The notes: generated by a model not told the origin, from the letters alone. DNA of 39,419 nucleotides from an uncultured beta proteobacterium (GCA_903959855.1 CAJBYR010000111.1:1-39419); one strand, 5' to 3'; counted from the first letter of the stretch, positions 20,795 to 36,538 are shown. Translations and numbers: made by a program.

Positions 20795-21862
20795 TCAGGC
20801 CGCCTGCCCGAGCTCGGCAGCCGCCGGAGCATCGCTGTAGCAGCCGCGGATTTCGACCACTTCGTCCCAGTTCGCGAGAAAGGCCTCGACACAGGCCGGA
20901 TCGAAATGGCTGCCGGCCCCTTCCTTGAGAAAGGCGACCGCGGCATCGAGTGTCCACGCCTTCTTGTAGGGACGTTCGGAGGTCAGCGCGTCGAACACGT
21001 CGGCGACGGCGACGATACGGCCGTACAACGGTATCGCCTCGCCGGCCAGGCCGCGCGGATAGCCGCTGCCATCGAATTTCTCGTGGTGCGTCAGAGCCAC
21101 CACAGCCGCGTTCTGCAACAGTGTCGACACCGAGTCGCGCAGGATCTCGTAGCCGATCGTGGCGTGCTGCTTCATGATCTCGAACTCCTCGGGAGTCAGG
21201 CGCCCCGGTTTGAGCAGGATATGGTCCGGTGTTCCGACCTTTCCGACATCATGCATCGGTGCGGCTGCCATCAACTGCTTCTGTTCCGCGACAGGCAATC
21301 CCAGTCCGGCAGCAACGATCCGGGTGTAGTTCGACATGCGCAGAAGATGCATGCCGGTTTCCGGATCCCGATATTCCGCCGCGCGCGACAGGCGCAGTAT
21401 CGCCTCCTTCTCGCGCGCGGCAATGATCGCCGTCGCGCTTGCCACCTCTTCGGCCAGCCAGGCGGCGCGGTCGGCCAGCTGGCGGCGGCTCTCGCGCAAT
21501 GCCAGCAGGTTGCGCACCCGGGCGATCAGTTCCACCTTGTCCACCGGCTTGGTCAGAAAATCCTGTGCACCCAGGGCAAGCGCCTGGTGTCGCACATCGC
21601 TTTCGGTATCCGCGGTCACCATCACGATCGCGACATCCCGGCGTTCGGGCATGGCCTGCAGGCGCCGGATGAACTCGAGGCCGTCCATCACCGGCATCAT
21701 GTAATCGAGGAGGATCAGGTCGGGTTCATTCTCCACGCACCATTCCAAAGCCGTGGCCGCCTCGGCGAAACACTGGACCTCGGCATTCTCGATCTTCTGC
21801 AGCAGATGTCGAAACAGGGTCAGGTTGGTGGAATTGTCATCGACAACGAGCAACTTCGACAT
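20795..21862 (-). CDS. Response regulator with HD-GYP phosphodiesterase domain (RpfG-like)
   Basis: REC (LLVVDDNSTN, LILLDYMMPVMDG, TKPVDKVEL); HD-GYP (MHDVGKVGTPDHILLKPGRLTPEE, THHEKFDGSGYPRGL). Confidence 0.95.
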   Translation of the reverse strand: MSKLLVVDDNSTNLTLFRHLLQKIENAEVQCFAEAATALEWCVENEPDLILLDYMMPVMDGLEFIRRLQAMPERRDVAIVMVTADTESDVRHQALALGAQDFLTKPVDKVELIARVRNLLALRESRRQLADRAAWLAEEVASATAIIAAREKEAILRLSRAAEYRDPETGMHLLRMSNYTRIVAAGLGLPVAEQKQLMAAAPMHDVGKVGTPDHILLKPGRLTPEEFEIMKQHATIGYEILRDSVSTLLQNAAVVALTHHEKFDGSGYPRGLAGEAIPLYGRIVAVADVFDALTSERPYKKAWTLDAAVAFLKEGAGSHFDPACVEAFLANWDEVVEIRGCYSDAPAAAELGQAA

Positions 21863-21865
21863 GGC

Positions 21866-24865
<3,000 letters not shown>

Positions 24866-25030
24866 GGCAGAACTTTCTGCATTTGGCCGGGAAATCCTCA
24901 TGGTGTGTGCGAACGCGGGCGCATCGATGGCGGGTGCGCACCGCGGGAAGCAATCCTCTCAAACCGGCGGTTTTATGTTTATCCGTGAATTACGCGACAA
25001 ACTGCGGTATCTACGTAGCCGGTTTCCGGC

Positions 25031-26323
25031 TCAGGCGAAAAGCCCGTGGAGATACCAGCCACCGAGGCTGCGGGTATCACGGAAGATCCACAACCAGCGC
25101 CCGGCACCGTCAATGGCGATGAAGTAATCGCGGCGTGCATCCGCACCGTCCCACCAACCGGATTCGATGCGCTCCGGCCCCGCCGCCAACGCCAGCGGAC
25201 CGGCGTGCTGCGGCCGGCCACGCACTTCGCGCAGGGCTTCGGGCGCATCGAGCAACCACAGCGGTCGCGGCGGGATGTCGTACATCGACGACACGGCAGC
25301 AGTCTTCGCCGCAGTTGCCCTGCTGCTGCGTTCCGGACGGTGGTCGGCCTGGCATGCCAGGCCTTGTACCGCTTCGGGACCGAGGCGGGCAGCCAAACGA
25401 TCGAGCAAGTCGGCGAGTGCCTCCTGTGCCTGCGCGGCCCCCTCGAACAGGACCTGGCTGGCCCCCGGACGCAGTTCGACATCCGTCGCGCACAGCCGCA
25501 AGCCCAGGGCCGGGGCCGTCAGGCGCAGCGCCTCCAGGCTTTGCTTCAATACGCGCTCGATGCGCGAGGCCTGATGCACCGGCGTACTGAACGCCAGGGG
25601 CAGCAAGGTGACCGCCCCGGGAGCATGCTCTATCCGCCACTCGAGGCGACGCAAGGCCCCGTTGCGTACCTCCAGCCAGCCGGCCAGTGCCGCCACCAGC
25701 CGCCGCGCGGCGAACAGCAGCACCGGCGCGGCCGCCACCGGCGCCGGCAATTCCAGCCCCTGCTCGAAGCATTCGGGAAAAATGAAGTCAAGCTGCGGAT
25801 CGGGAACTTCCCCCAGCGCCCGCGCCAGATCGAGCAGCAAGGGCTTGCCCAGGCGGGCGCCGAGGCTGGCGCGCGGCAAGGCCAGCAGTTCGCCGACGCG
25901 GCGCAGGCCGAAGCCATCGACGCGACGCGCCAGCGGCGGCGGCAGTTGCAGCACGGAAACGGGCACCGCTGCCAGCCGCTGGCGCGTTGCTGCCAGGTCG
26001 GCACAGACTATGCCGTCGCCGGCACGGGCCAGCCACAAGGCCGCCAGCGGCGTCGTCGCCACTGCCAGTTGCGCGCTCACCTCCATCGCCGCGAGATCGG
26101 CACGAACCTGAGCCAGCAACGCCGGCAGGCCGCCGAACAGTCGCAGGCTGCCGCCGATTTCCAGGCGCAGGGCATCGGCGACGAGATTGACGCGCGGCGT
26201 ATAACGGCCGGCCCAGCAGGCGAGGGTCGGCCAGAAATCGTCGCGCGTCGCCGCCCTAGGCGACGACGCGACGTCGTTCGCGGCGCTCGCCGGCGGCGGG
26301 CAATGCAGTGCCAGCCAGAGCAT
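25031..26323 (-). CDS. imuB: ImuB, Y-family polymerase-like mutasome subunit
   Basis: Start at MLWLALHCPPPAS; SLRLFGG, LPPPLARRVDGFGLRRVGELLALPRASLGARLG; C-term GPERIESGWWDGADARRDYFIAIDGAGRWLWIFRDTRSLGGWYLHGLFA typical of ImuB. Confidence 0.92.
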   Translation of the reverse strand: MLWLALHCPPPASAANDVASSPRAATRDDFWPTLACWAGRYTPRVNLVADALRLEIGGSLRLFGGLPALLAQVRADLAAMEVSAQLAVATTPLAALWLARAGDGIVCADLAATRQRLAAVPVSVLQLPPPLARRVDGFGLRRVGELLALPRASLGARLGKPLLLDLARALGEVPDPQLDFIFPECFEQGLELPAPVAAAPVLLFAARRLVAALAGWLEVRNGALRRLEWRIEHAPGAVTLLPLAFSTPVHQASRIERVLKQSLEALRLTAPALGLRLCATDVELRPGASQVLFEGAAQAQEALADLLDRLAARLGPEAVQGLACQADHRPERSSRATAAKTAAVSSMYDIPPRPLWLLDAPEALREVRGRPQHAGPLALAAGPERIESGWWDGADARRDYFIAIDGAGRWLWIFRDTRSLGGWYLHGLFA

Positions 26324-26984
26324 GGTGCATGCCCGGAAAATGACGCGCCGGGCGCGCGATGTCGAGCAGGATGTCCTGCCGTGCCGGCGGCCCGCGACGC
26401 TTGAGCAGATGCAGACGCAACTGCCGGCCGGCGGCCTGCAAGTGCAGGCGCAGCGGCGCCGGGGAAGCCTGCGCCGCGAGGCGCGCGGGACGGAAGCAGA
26501 AGGCCGCGCCGCCGCCCTCGCCCGCCGCCACCTGCAGGCGACGCAGGCTGTTGGCCGGCAGGCCGGCGCGCAGCCCCTGGTCGAGCCACAGCAGGGTCGC
26601 CGCCACGCCACCGCAACGCAGGGCTTCGACGCCTGCCCACAGCGCGTCGCGCGGGCTGCGCGGAAACACCAGGCGCAAGCCGGCCAAATCAAGGCCGGCA
26701 GCGGCCCAGGCCGGCGCATGAGCACCGTGTGGCGGCGCCACCAGTAACACGGTCCGGCCGGAGGCGGTCAGCGCGGCAAGTGCCGGCAGCAACAGGCCGA
26801 TCTCGCCGATGCCTTCGTGTTCAGCCAGGAGTTCGGTCAGCGCCCCGCGCGGCCAGCCGCCGCCAGGCAACTCGGCATCGAGGGCGGGGAAGCCGCTGGC
26901 AAGAGTCGGCGCTGGCGCCACGGCGAAAGCATCGCCGCGACGGATCTCGCCGCGCTCCAGCGCCCCGGTGAGGGCGGGATTCAT
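26256..26984 (-). CDS. imuA: ImuA, translesion-synthesis-associated RecA/SulA-like protein
   Basis: ASGFPALDAELPGGGWPRGALTELLAEHEGIGEIGLLLPALAAL; overlaps imuB start and follows lexA by 12 bp. Confidence 0.92.
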   Translation of the reverse strand: MNPALTGALERGEIRRGDAFAVAPAPTLASGFPALDAELPGGGWPRGALTELLAEHEGIGEIGLLLPALAALTASGRTVLLVAPPHGAHAPAWAAAGLDLAGLRLVFPRSPRDALWAGVEALRCGGVAATLLWLDQGLRAGLPANSLRRLQVAAGEGGGAAFCFRPARLAAQASPAPLRLHLQAAGRQLRLHLLKRRGPPARQDILLDIARPARHFPGMHHALAGTALPAAGERRERRRVVA

Positions 26985-26996
26985 AGAGAGCAGCGC

Positions 26997-27602
26997 TTAT
27001 AGGGCGTGGCCGCCGCGAATCAGCCCTACGGCCACACCCTCGATCGCCAGCGACTCCTTGCGCGTATTGATCAGGATCGGGGCGAAATCGCGGTTCTCGG
27101 CAATCAGCTCGACCATGCTGCCGCGGCGCTTGAAACGCTTGACCGTGACCTCGTCGCCGAGCCGGGCGACGACGATCTGGCCGTTGCTGGCCTCGGTGGT
27201 GCGATGCACGGCGAGCAGGTCGCCGTCGAGGATGCCGGCCTCGATCATCGACAGGCCGCGCACGCGCAGCAGGTAATCCGCATGCGGCTGGAACAGCGCC
27301 GGATCGATGCGGAAGTTGCCGAGGCGATTTTCCACCGCCAGGAGCGGGCTGCCGGCGGCCACCGTACCGATCAGCGGCAGGCCGAGCTGCTCGACCAGGC
27401 GGATGCCGCGCGCCGAGCCCGGCTCCAGGGTGATCGCGCCCTTCTTGGCCAGCGCCCGCAGGTGGTCCTCGGCGGCATTGGGTGAGGCAAAGCCGAAGGC
27501 GCCGGCGATCTCGGCGCGCGTCGGCGGCATGCTGAAGACTTCCATGCTGTTGCGGATGAAATCGAGGATTTCCTGCTGGCGGGGGGTGAGGTCGTCGGCC
27601 AT
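26997..27602 (-). CDS. lexA: LexA repressor
   Basis: [38 protein letters not shown]; cleavage site [25 protein letters not shown] (Ser) and DEVTVKRF (Lys). Confidence 0.97.
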   Translation of the reverse strand: MADDLTPRQQEILDFIRNSMEVFSMPPTRAEIAGAFGFASPNAAEDHLRALAKKGAITLEPGSARGIRLVEQLGLPLIGTVAAGSPLLAVENRLGNFRIDPALFQPHADYLLRVRGLSMIEAGILDGDLLAVHRTTEASNGQIVVARLGDEVTVKRFKRRGSMVELIAENRDFAPILINTRKESLAIEGVAVGLIRGGHAL

Positions 27603-27617
27603 GCTCTGCTCCTGTGG

Positions 27618-27633
27618 CTGTTTTTTCGTACAG
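27618..27633 (-). promoter_or_regulatory. LexA (SOS) box upstream of lexA-imuA-imuB
   Basis: Minus strand CTGTACGAAAAAACAG = perfect CTGT-N8-ACAG, 15 bp upstream of the lexA ATG. Confidence 0.9.
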
Positions 27634-27711
27634 TACAGCAAACTTCAGCCCCCGTAAACACCTGCCTTGGCAGATGACGAACCCCGCTCCTTCCGTTTGT
27701 AGGATAATTTG

Positions 27712-27893
27712 CCCCGGTCGTCGGGAGAGCGTGGCAGCTTCCCAGCCACCGCCGAAGGCGCAACCCCCAGGAACCGCTCAGGCAAACGGACCGGCGACGC
27801 AGCACAAATCTGGAGAGCGGCAGCTCATGCAGCACGTGAAGCCTGCCCGCCGACGGAGTAAATCTCTCAGGCGCCAAGGACAGATGGGGATGT
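27712..27893 (+). ncRNA. Tandem glycine riboswitch (two aptamers)
   Basis: Aptamer 1: GGGAGAGC...CCGCCGAAGGCGCAACCCCCAGGAACCGCTCAGGCAAACGGACCG; aptamer 2: CTGGAGAGC...CGCCGACGGAGTAAATCTCTCAGGCGCCAAGGACAGATGGGG; directly upstream of gcvT. Confidence 0.95.
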
Positions 27894-27940
27894 GACGGAG
27901 TCCCGTCATGACTCTTGCCGCCACCTGTTCGAGGATCGCC

Positions 27941-29116
27941 ATGCCGCTACGCACCCCGCTCTACGACTCCCATCTCGCCGCCGGCGCCAAGATGGTGGAT
28001 TTCTCCGGCTGGGAAATGCCCATCCATTACGGTTCGCAGATCGAGGAGCACCACGTCGTGCGCCGCGAGGCCGGCATGTTCGACGTCTCCCACATGTGCG
28101 CGCTGGATCTTTCCGGGCCGCAATCCCGCGACTACCTGCGCTTCCTGCTGGCCAACGACGTCGCCAAGCTCACCACCCCGGGCAAGGCGCTGTATTCCTG
28201 CATGCTTGACGAGGGCGGCGGCGTGATCGACGACCTCATCGTGTATTACCTCGGCCCCGAGCGCTACCGTATCGTGGTCAATGCCGGCACCACGGAAAAA
28301 GACGTGATGTGGATGCGCGGCGTGCTGACCCGCTTCGACGCCAGACTCAAGGTGCGTCGCCGCCGCGGCAGCGACGCCGTGGCCATCATCGCCGCCCAGG
28401 GTTCGGATGCCCATGAGCGCCGCCAGAGCGGCGTCGATGCCGTGGCGATGATCGCCGTGCAGGGCCCGCAGGCGCGCGAGCGCTTCTGGAAGGCGTTTCC
28501 CGAGATGCGCGCCTCGACCGAAGCCCTCGGCGTGTTCCAGGCCGCCGAACTGCGCTTCAACGATGCCGACTGGCTGGTGGCGCGTACCGGCTACACCGGC
28601 GAGGACGGTTTCGAAATCACCCTGCCCGCCGGCGAGGCCGCGCTGGTCTGGTACCAGCTGCGCGGCGCCGGCATCAAGCCCTGCGGCCTCGGCGCACGCG
28701 ACACCTTGCGCCTCGAAGCCGGCATGAACCTCTATGGCCAGGACATGGACGAAAACATTTCGCCCTACGAGGCCGGCCTGAAGTGGACCGTGGATATCAA
28801 GGACACCGCGCGCGACTTCGTCGGCAAGGCGGCCATTGAAGGCCCCGGGGCCCGCCCTGCGGCCAACCAGTTCCAGGGCCTGCTGCTGCTCGACCGCGGC
28901 GTGCTGCGCGCCCACCAGAAAGTCATCACGCCGCAGGGCGATGGCGAAACCACCAGCGGCAGCTTCTCGCCGACCCTCGAAAAATCCATCGCCCTTGCCC
29001 GCCTGCCGCACGGTGTCGCCGTCGGCAGCGAGGTCGAGGTCGAGATCCGCGACAAGCGCCTCAAGGCGCTCGTTGTCAAACCCGTATTCGTCCGCAATGG
29101 CAAACCCCTGATCTGA
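27941..29116 (+). CDS. gcvT: Glycine cleavage system T protein (aminomethyltransferase)
   Basis: [76 protein letters not shown]. Alternative in-frame ATG at 27908. Confidence 0.96.
   Translation: MPLRTPLYDSHLAAGAKMVDFSGWEMPIHYGSQIEEHHVVRREAGMFDVSHMCALDLSGPQSRDYLRFLLANDVAKLTTPGKALYSCMLDEGGGVIDDLIVYYLGPERYRIVVNAGTTEKDVMWMRGVLTRFDARLKVRRRRGSDAVAIIAAQGSDAHERRQSGVDAVAMIAVQGPQARERFWKAFPEMRASTEALGVFQAAELRFNDADWLVARTGYTGEDGFEITLPAGEAALVWYQLRGAGIKPCGLGARDTLRLEAGMNLYGQDMDENISPYEAGLKWTVDIKDTARDFVGKAAIEGPGARPAANQFQGLLLLDRGVLRAHQKVITPQGDGETTSGSFSPTLEKSIALARLPHGVAVGSEVEVEIRDKRLKALVVKPVFVRNGKPLI
28367..28492 (+). repeat. Diverged in-frame 63-nt tandem duplication within gcvT
   Basis: Copy A 28367-28429 ([21 protein letters not shown]), copy B 28430-28492 ([21 protein letters not shown]); 43 of 63 nt identical by hand count. 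Confidence 0.85.
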
Positions 29117-29126
29117 GGAACCCGCA

Positions 29127-29501
29127 ATGAACGCACCCGCCAACCTGAAATACGCCGCATCCCACGAATGGACCAAGCTCGAGAATGACGGCACCGTCAC
29201 CGTCGGCATCACCGACCATGCGCAAAGCGCCCTGGGCGACATCGTCTTCCTTGAGTTGCCGGACGTCGGACGCGTAGTCAAGGCCGGCGAGGAATGCGCG
29301 GTGGTCGAATCGGTCAAGGCCGCCTCGGACATCTACTCCCCGGTCTCGGGCGAAGTCGTGGCCGCCAACCAGGCCGCCGTCGACGCGCCGGAATCGGTGA
29401 ATGCCGACGCCTATGCCAACTGGCTGTTCCGCATCAAGCCATCCAACCCTTCAGAGCTCGACGCCCTGCTCGCCGCCGACGCCTACGCGGCCACGCTCTG
29501 A
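29127..29501 (+). CDS. gcvH: Glycine cleavage system H protein
   Basis: [39 protein letters not shown]; lipoylation motif [19 protein letters not shown]. Confidence 0.97.
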   Translation: MNAPANLKYAASHEWTKLENDGTVTVGITDHAQSALGDIVFLELPDVGRVVKAGEECAVVESVKAASDIYSPVSGEVVAANQAAVDAPESVNADAYANWLFRIKPSNPSELDALLAADAYAATL

Positions 29502-29511
29502 TCGGCCACCC

Positions 29512-32372
<2,861 letters not shown>

Positions 32373-32376
<4 letters not shown>

Positions 32377-32900
32377 CTGCCTCTTCACTGATCCTCACCG
32401 TCATCGGCGACGACCGTCCCGGCCTGGTCGGCGAGCTCTCGGCCGTGATCAGCGCCCACCAGGGCAACTGGCTGGAATCCTCGATGGCGCAACTGGCGGG
32501 CAAGTTCGCCGGCATCGTCGAGGTCAGCGTTGATACCGCGCAGGCCGATGCGCTCAGCAAGGCACTGGGCCAGCTCAAGGGATTGAAAGTCACCGTCGAA
32601 TCCGCCGCAGCACAAAAGGCGGCGCCCACGGGACGGCGATTGAAGCTGGCGCTGGTCGGCCACGACCGCATCGGCATCGTGCGCGAGGTTTCCATGGTGC
32701 TGGCCAACCATGCGGTTAACGTCGAGAGCCTGGAGACACATACCTCGAGCGCGCCGATGTCGGCCGCCGTGCTGTTCCACGCCACGGCCGAACTCACTGC
32801 CGCCCCCGATCTCAATGTCGGCGCGCTGACCGGGGAACTGGAACGGATCTCCAACGATCTGATGGTCGACATCACCCTCGACGAGACCATCAGAGCGTGA
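32373..32900 (+). CDS. ACT-domain protein, glycine cleavage system repressor (GcvR)-like
   Basis: Two ACT repeats ([78 protein letters not shown]); ATGA overlap with gcvP. Confidence 0.9.
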
Positions 32901-33586
32901 GCTACACCCTGCACATCACCAACAAGAACTACTCCTCCTGGTCGCTGCGGCCCTGGGTGCTGATGCGCGCGTCGGGCATCGCCTTCAATGAAGAGCTGCA
33001 CCCCTTCACCCGCGGCAGCGCGCCGGACTTTCGCGAAATTTCGCCGGCGGGCAAGGTGCCCTGGCTGGTCGATGGCGACATCGCGGTCTGGGATTCGCTG
33101 GCCATCGTCGAATACCTTGCCGAGCGCCATCCCGGCGTGTGGCCGGCCGCTGCCGCCGCCCGCGCCTGGGCCCGCTCGGCCGCCGCCGAAATGCATTCGG
33201 GCTTCGCCGCGCTGCGCGGCCAGCATGGCATGAACGTCGGCGTCCGCGTCGCCGTGGCGCAGCGTTCGCCGGCGCTGCTGGCCGACATCGCCCGCATCGA
33301 GCGCCTGTGGAACGAAGGCCTGTCGCGCTTCGGCGGCCCCTTCCTGGCCGGCGCCGCGTTCACCGCGGTCGACGCCTTCTTCGCGCCGGTCGCCTGGCGC
33401 TTCCGCACCTATGGCATCGCCCCGCAGGGCGCCGCCGCTGATTACCTCGCCACCCTGCTCGCCCACCCCGCCATGCGCGAATGGGAGGCCGCCGCCCTGG
33501 CGGAGGATTTCCGCGACCCGCCGCACGAAGACGAACTGGCGCAGATCGGCACCGTCACCGCCGACCTGCGCACGCCCGCCCGGTGA
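32897..33586 (+). CDS. Glutathione S-transferase family protein
   Basis: LHITNKNYSSWSLRPWVLMRASGIAFNEEL, FREISPAGKVPWLVDGDIAVWDSLAIVEYLAE; GTG start overlapping the upstream stop. Confidence 0.92.
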   Translation: MSYTLHITNKNYSSWSLRPWVLMRASGIAFNEELHPFTRGSAPDFREISPAGKVPWLVDGDIAVWDSLAIVEYLAERHPGVWPAAAAARAWARSAAAEMHSGFAALRGQHGMNVGVRVAVAQRSPALLADIARIERLWNEGLSRFGGPFLAGAAFTAVDAFFAPVAWRFRTYGIAPQGAAADYLATLLAHPAMREWEAAALAEDFRDPPHEDELAQIGTVTADLRTPAR

Positions 33587-34950
33587 AGTCGCCCGAACTG
33601 CTGGCCCCGGCCGGCTCGCTGCTGATGGCGCGCACGGCGCTGGAGTTCGGCGCCAACGCGATCTACGCCGGCCAGCCGCGCTACAGCCTGCGCGTGCGCA
33701 ACAACGACTTCGGCACGCTGGAAAACCTTGCCGCCGGCATCCACGCCACGCAGTCGCGCGGCGGCAAGTTCTACCTCGTCAGCAACATCCTGCCGCACAA
33801 CGCCAAGCTCAAGACCTATCTGGAAGACATGGCGCCGGTCATGGCGCTCCAGCCCGACGCGCTGATCATGGCCGATCCCGGCCTGATGCTGATGATCCGC
33901 GAGCGCTGGCCCGAGATGCCGATCCACCTTTCGGTGCAGGCCAACACGGTGAACCACGCGGCAGTGAAGTTCTGGCGCAGCACCGGCGTGACGCGGGTGA
34001 TCCTCTCGCGCGAGCTGTCCCTGGATGAAGTCGCCGAGATCCGCCAGGAATGCCCGGACACGGAGCTGGAAGTTTTCGTCCATGGAGCGCTGTGCATCGC
34101 CTACTCGGGCCGCTGCCTGCTCTCCGGCTATTTCAACCATCGCGACCCCAACCAGGGCAGTTGCACCAACTCCTGTCGCTGGGACTACAAGGTGCATGAG
34201 GGTAAGGAAGACGACGGTGGCGACGTCGCGCTCGCCACGCCGCGCCCGCCCGCCGTCACACCAGCGCCGACTTTGCCTGCCTCCGCCAGGCCGAACACCC
34301 TGCGCCGCCCCGGTGCCACCTGGCTGCTCGAAGAGAAGGAACGCCCCGGCGAATACATGCCGATCGAGGAAGACGAACACGGCAGCTACATCCTCAACTC
34401 GAAGGACCTGCGCGCCATCGAGTACGTCGCCAAGCTCACCGAAATCGGCGTCGATTCGCTCAAGATCGAAGGCCGCACCAAGTCACCCTACTATGTCGCG
34501 CGCAGCTGCCAGAGCTACCGCCAGGCGATCGATGATGCCGTCGCCGGGCGGCCCTTTGACGCGCAGCTGATCGGCCAGCTCGACGGCCTCGCCAATCGCG
34601 GCTACACCGCCGGTTTCTTCGATCGCCACCCCGACCGCGACTACCAGAACTACCTGCGCGGCAGCTCCGAATCCAGCCGCAGCCAGTATGTCGGCGACGT
34701 TACCGGCTACGATGCAGATGGCCTCGCCGAGATCGCGGTGAAGAACCGCTTCGCCGTCGGCGACCGCATCGAAATCATCCGCCCCCAGGGCAACCTTGAG
34801 CTGGTCATCGCAGCCATGTGCAACACCGAGAACCAGCCCGTCAGCGTTGCCCCGGGCAGCGGCCACCACGTTCGAATCGCCCTGCCCCCCGGCTGCGAAG
34901 GCGCCTTCGTCGCACGCTTCCTTGCCACTGCGGAGACGACCGCGGCGTGA
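33583..34950 (+). CDS. trhP: U32 family peptidase-like, tRNA 5-hydroxyuridine modification protein TrhP (YegQ)-like
   Basis: GTG start; ELLAPAGSLLMARTALEFGANAIYAGQPRYSLRVRNNDF, VFVHGALCIAYSGRCLLSGYFNHRDPNQGSCTNSCRWDY, IEEDEHGSYILNSKDLRAIEYV, SLKIEGRTKSPYYVA. Confidence 0.9.
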   Translation: MKSPELLAPAGSLLMARTALEFGANAIYAGQPRYSLRVRNNDFGTLENLAAGIHATQSRGGKFYLVSNILPHNAKLKTYLEDMAPVMALQPDALIMADPGLMLMIRERWPEMPIHLSVQANTVNHAAVKFWRSTGVTRVILSRELSLDEVAEIRQECPDTELEVFVHGALCIAYSGRCLLSGYFNHRDPNQGSCTNSCRWDYKVHEGKEDDGGDVALATPRPPAVTPAPTLPASARPNTLRRPGATWLLEEKERPGEYMPIEEDEHGSYILNSKDLRAIEYVAKLTEIGVDSLKIEGRTKSPYYVARSCQSYRQAIDDAVAGRPFDAQLIGQLDGLANRGYTAGFFDRHPDRDYQNYLRGSSESSRSQYVGDVTGYDADGLAEIAVKNRFAVGDRIEIIRPQGNLELVIAAMCNTENQPVSVAPGSGHHVRIALPPGCEGAFVARFLATAETTAA

Positions 34951-35219
34951 GCGGCCTGCGGGAGATCCGCATCCCGATTTACCCCGACTGCTGGGAAACC
35001 TGCGGCAACTGTGCCCAGGGCGACATCACGGTCTGGGAAATCCTGGTCAAGCCCGGCGACACGGTCAACTTCGACGACAACGTGATCACCCTGGAAACCG
35101 GCAAGGTCGCGCTCGACATCCAGTCGCCGCATGCCGGTACCGTGGTCGAGATCTTCGTCGAGGAAGGCCAGCACGTCACCGAGGGAGCGCTGGTGATGAC
35201 CATCGCCGGCGGCGACTGA
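34947..35219 (+). CDS. Stand-alone lipoyl/biotinyl-domain protein with N-terminal Cys cluster
   Basis: VSGLREIRIPIYPDCWETCGNCAQGDITVWEILVKPGDTVNFDDNVITLETGKVALDIQSPHAGTVVEIFVEEGQHVTEGALVMTIAGGD; lipoyl-fold ETGKVALDIQSP; GTGA overlap with trhP. Confidence 0.87.
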   Translation: MSGLREIRIPIYPDCWETCGNCAQGDITVWEILVKPGDTVNFDDNVITLETGKVALDIQSPHAGTVVEIFVEEGQHVTEGALVMTIAGGD

Positions 35220-35234
35220 GGCCACGGCCCTCAG
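35216..35234. terminator. Small hairpin between converging genes
   Basis: CTGAGG-CCACGGC-CCTCAG inverted repeat spanning the lipoyl-gene stop and the end of the convergent gene. Confidence 0.3.
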
Positions 35235-36178
35235 ATCAGGATGTAGCGGTTCGCCTCGTCGCGCCGGCTGACGGCCTCCAGCGCGTCCTCGCGCCCTATC
35301 CTCACCACCAGCACGGACCATTGCCGGCGGTCGCGGCCGACCAGTTCGGGCAACCGCAGGGTGGCAAGCTCTCCATCCGGCGCCGAGGCATCGGCGATCA
35401 CGCCCATGCGATCGACGCGGACCTCGTCGTGCTTCAGATAAACGCGCTGTTCGGCACTGGCCAGCCAATCCGCATAGGCATCGAGCAGGCGCTCCGGCGC
35501 CAGCGAGGCGATGGCCTCGCGCTGCCTGGCTTCCAGCTCCAGACGGCGCTCGCCGCGGCCATTGCGCGCACGCTCGATCTGCAGGGCGGTGCGGGCATCG
35601 AGCTGCACCTGGCGCAGGTCGGCGACGCAGGCGGCGAAGCCACGGGCGACGCTGTCGAACGCGGCCTGGCGCAAGCGTTCGCGCGTGGCGTCCTGGTCGG
35701 CGGCGACTTCGTCCAGGGTATGGTCGGCGAAGTACAACAACCGCTGCGGCACGTCGCGCCGGATCACCTCGCCCTCCCTGGCCATGCCGCTGACGGCCTT
35801 CTCGCGGCGGCGCACGCCCAGCAAGGCATGGAAGCCGGCGCAGTCGGCATTGCCGGGATCGGCGAGGAACTCGCGGAGTTCGCGGCTGCGACCGAGCATT
35901 TCGCCGATGTCGTCAGGCGTGGCGAACAGCGCATGCACCAGGGAGTCGGCGCTGAAGCCACGGCGATCGATGGCCACCGGCCCCGGAATCGCCGCCGCCA
36001 GGCGCTCGCAATGCTCAAGCGCGGCCGCCACGGCCGGCGCCAGGCGCCGCTCCCAGCCGGAAACTGCCCTGAGCAGGGGATCGACAGTGTCCACCGCGCG
36101 TGCCAGCGCCACGCCCAGCGCGGCATCGGGTGCGGCGCGCGGCGCCAGCCAGTTGCCGAGCGTACCCAGCAGGCCCAT
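35231..36178 (-). CDS. Uncharacterised protein, 315 aa
   Basis: Long ORF with charged helical composition between two annotatable loci; no family recognised. Confidence 0.75.
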   Translation of the reverse strand: MGLLGTLGNWLAPRAAPDAALGVALARAVDTVDPLLRAVSGWERRLAPAVAAALEHCERLAAAIPGPVAIDRRGFSADSLVHALFATPDDIGEMLGRSRELREFLADPGNADCAGFHALLGVRRREKAVSGMAREGEVIRRDVPQRLLYFADHTLDEVAADQDATRERLRQAAFDSVARGFAACVADLRQVQLDARTALQIERARNGRGERRLELEARQREAIASLAPERLLDAYADWLASAEQRVYLKHDEVRVDRMGVIADASAPDGELATLRLPELVGRDRRQWSVLVVRIGREDALEAVSRRDEANRYILI

Positions 36179-36304
36179 CCTGCTTCTCCCTGACTATCTG
36201 TTGCGGTGTTTTAACATGTCGCTGCCCCCACCGATCGGGGCACCGGATTGACCCGGTCGTCGGGTGCGCGTATCTTATGCGCATTCTCCACAAAGGAGGA
36301 AACC

Positions 36305-36538
36305 ATGACCACGCCCAAGAAAGCCGCCAACCTGACCGTCCGCGCCGACCTGCTTGATGAGGCCCGCGCGCGCAAGATCAACCTCTCGCAGACGCTGGAA
36401 GTGGCGCTTGCCGCCGAGCTGAAGAAGCGGCGCGAAGCCGAGTGGCTGGAGCAGAACAAGGAGGCGATCGATGCCTACAACCGCGAGATTGCGGAACACG
36501 GGCTGTTCAGCGACCGTTACCGCGACTTCTGTCGATGA
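36305..36538 (+). CDS. ccdA: CcdA-family type II antitoxin
   Basis: KKAANLTVRADLLDEARARKINLSQTLEVALAAELKKRREAEWLEQNKEAIDAYNREIAEHGLFSDRYRDF; AAAGGAGG RBS; ATGA overlap with ccdB. Confidence 0.92.
   Translation: MTTPKKAANLTVRADLLDEARARKINLSQTLEVALAAELKKRREAEWLEQNKEAIDAYNREIAEHGLFSDRYRDFCR

Noticed and set aside
24866-25030. Possible regulatory palindrome (AAACCGGCGGTTT) between imuB and the hybrid kinase gene
   Set aside because: Short and imperfect; could be chance in GC-rich DNA, with no supporting context.
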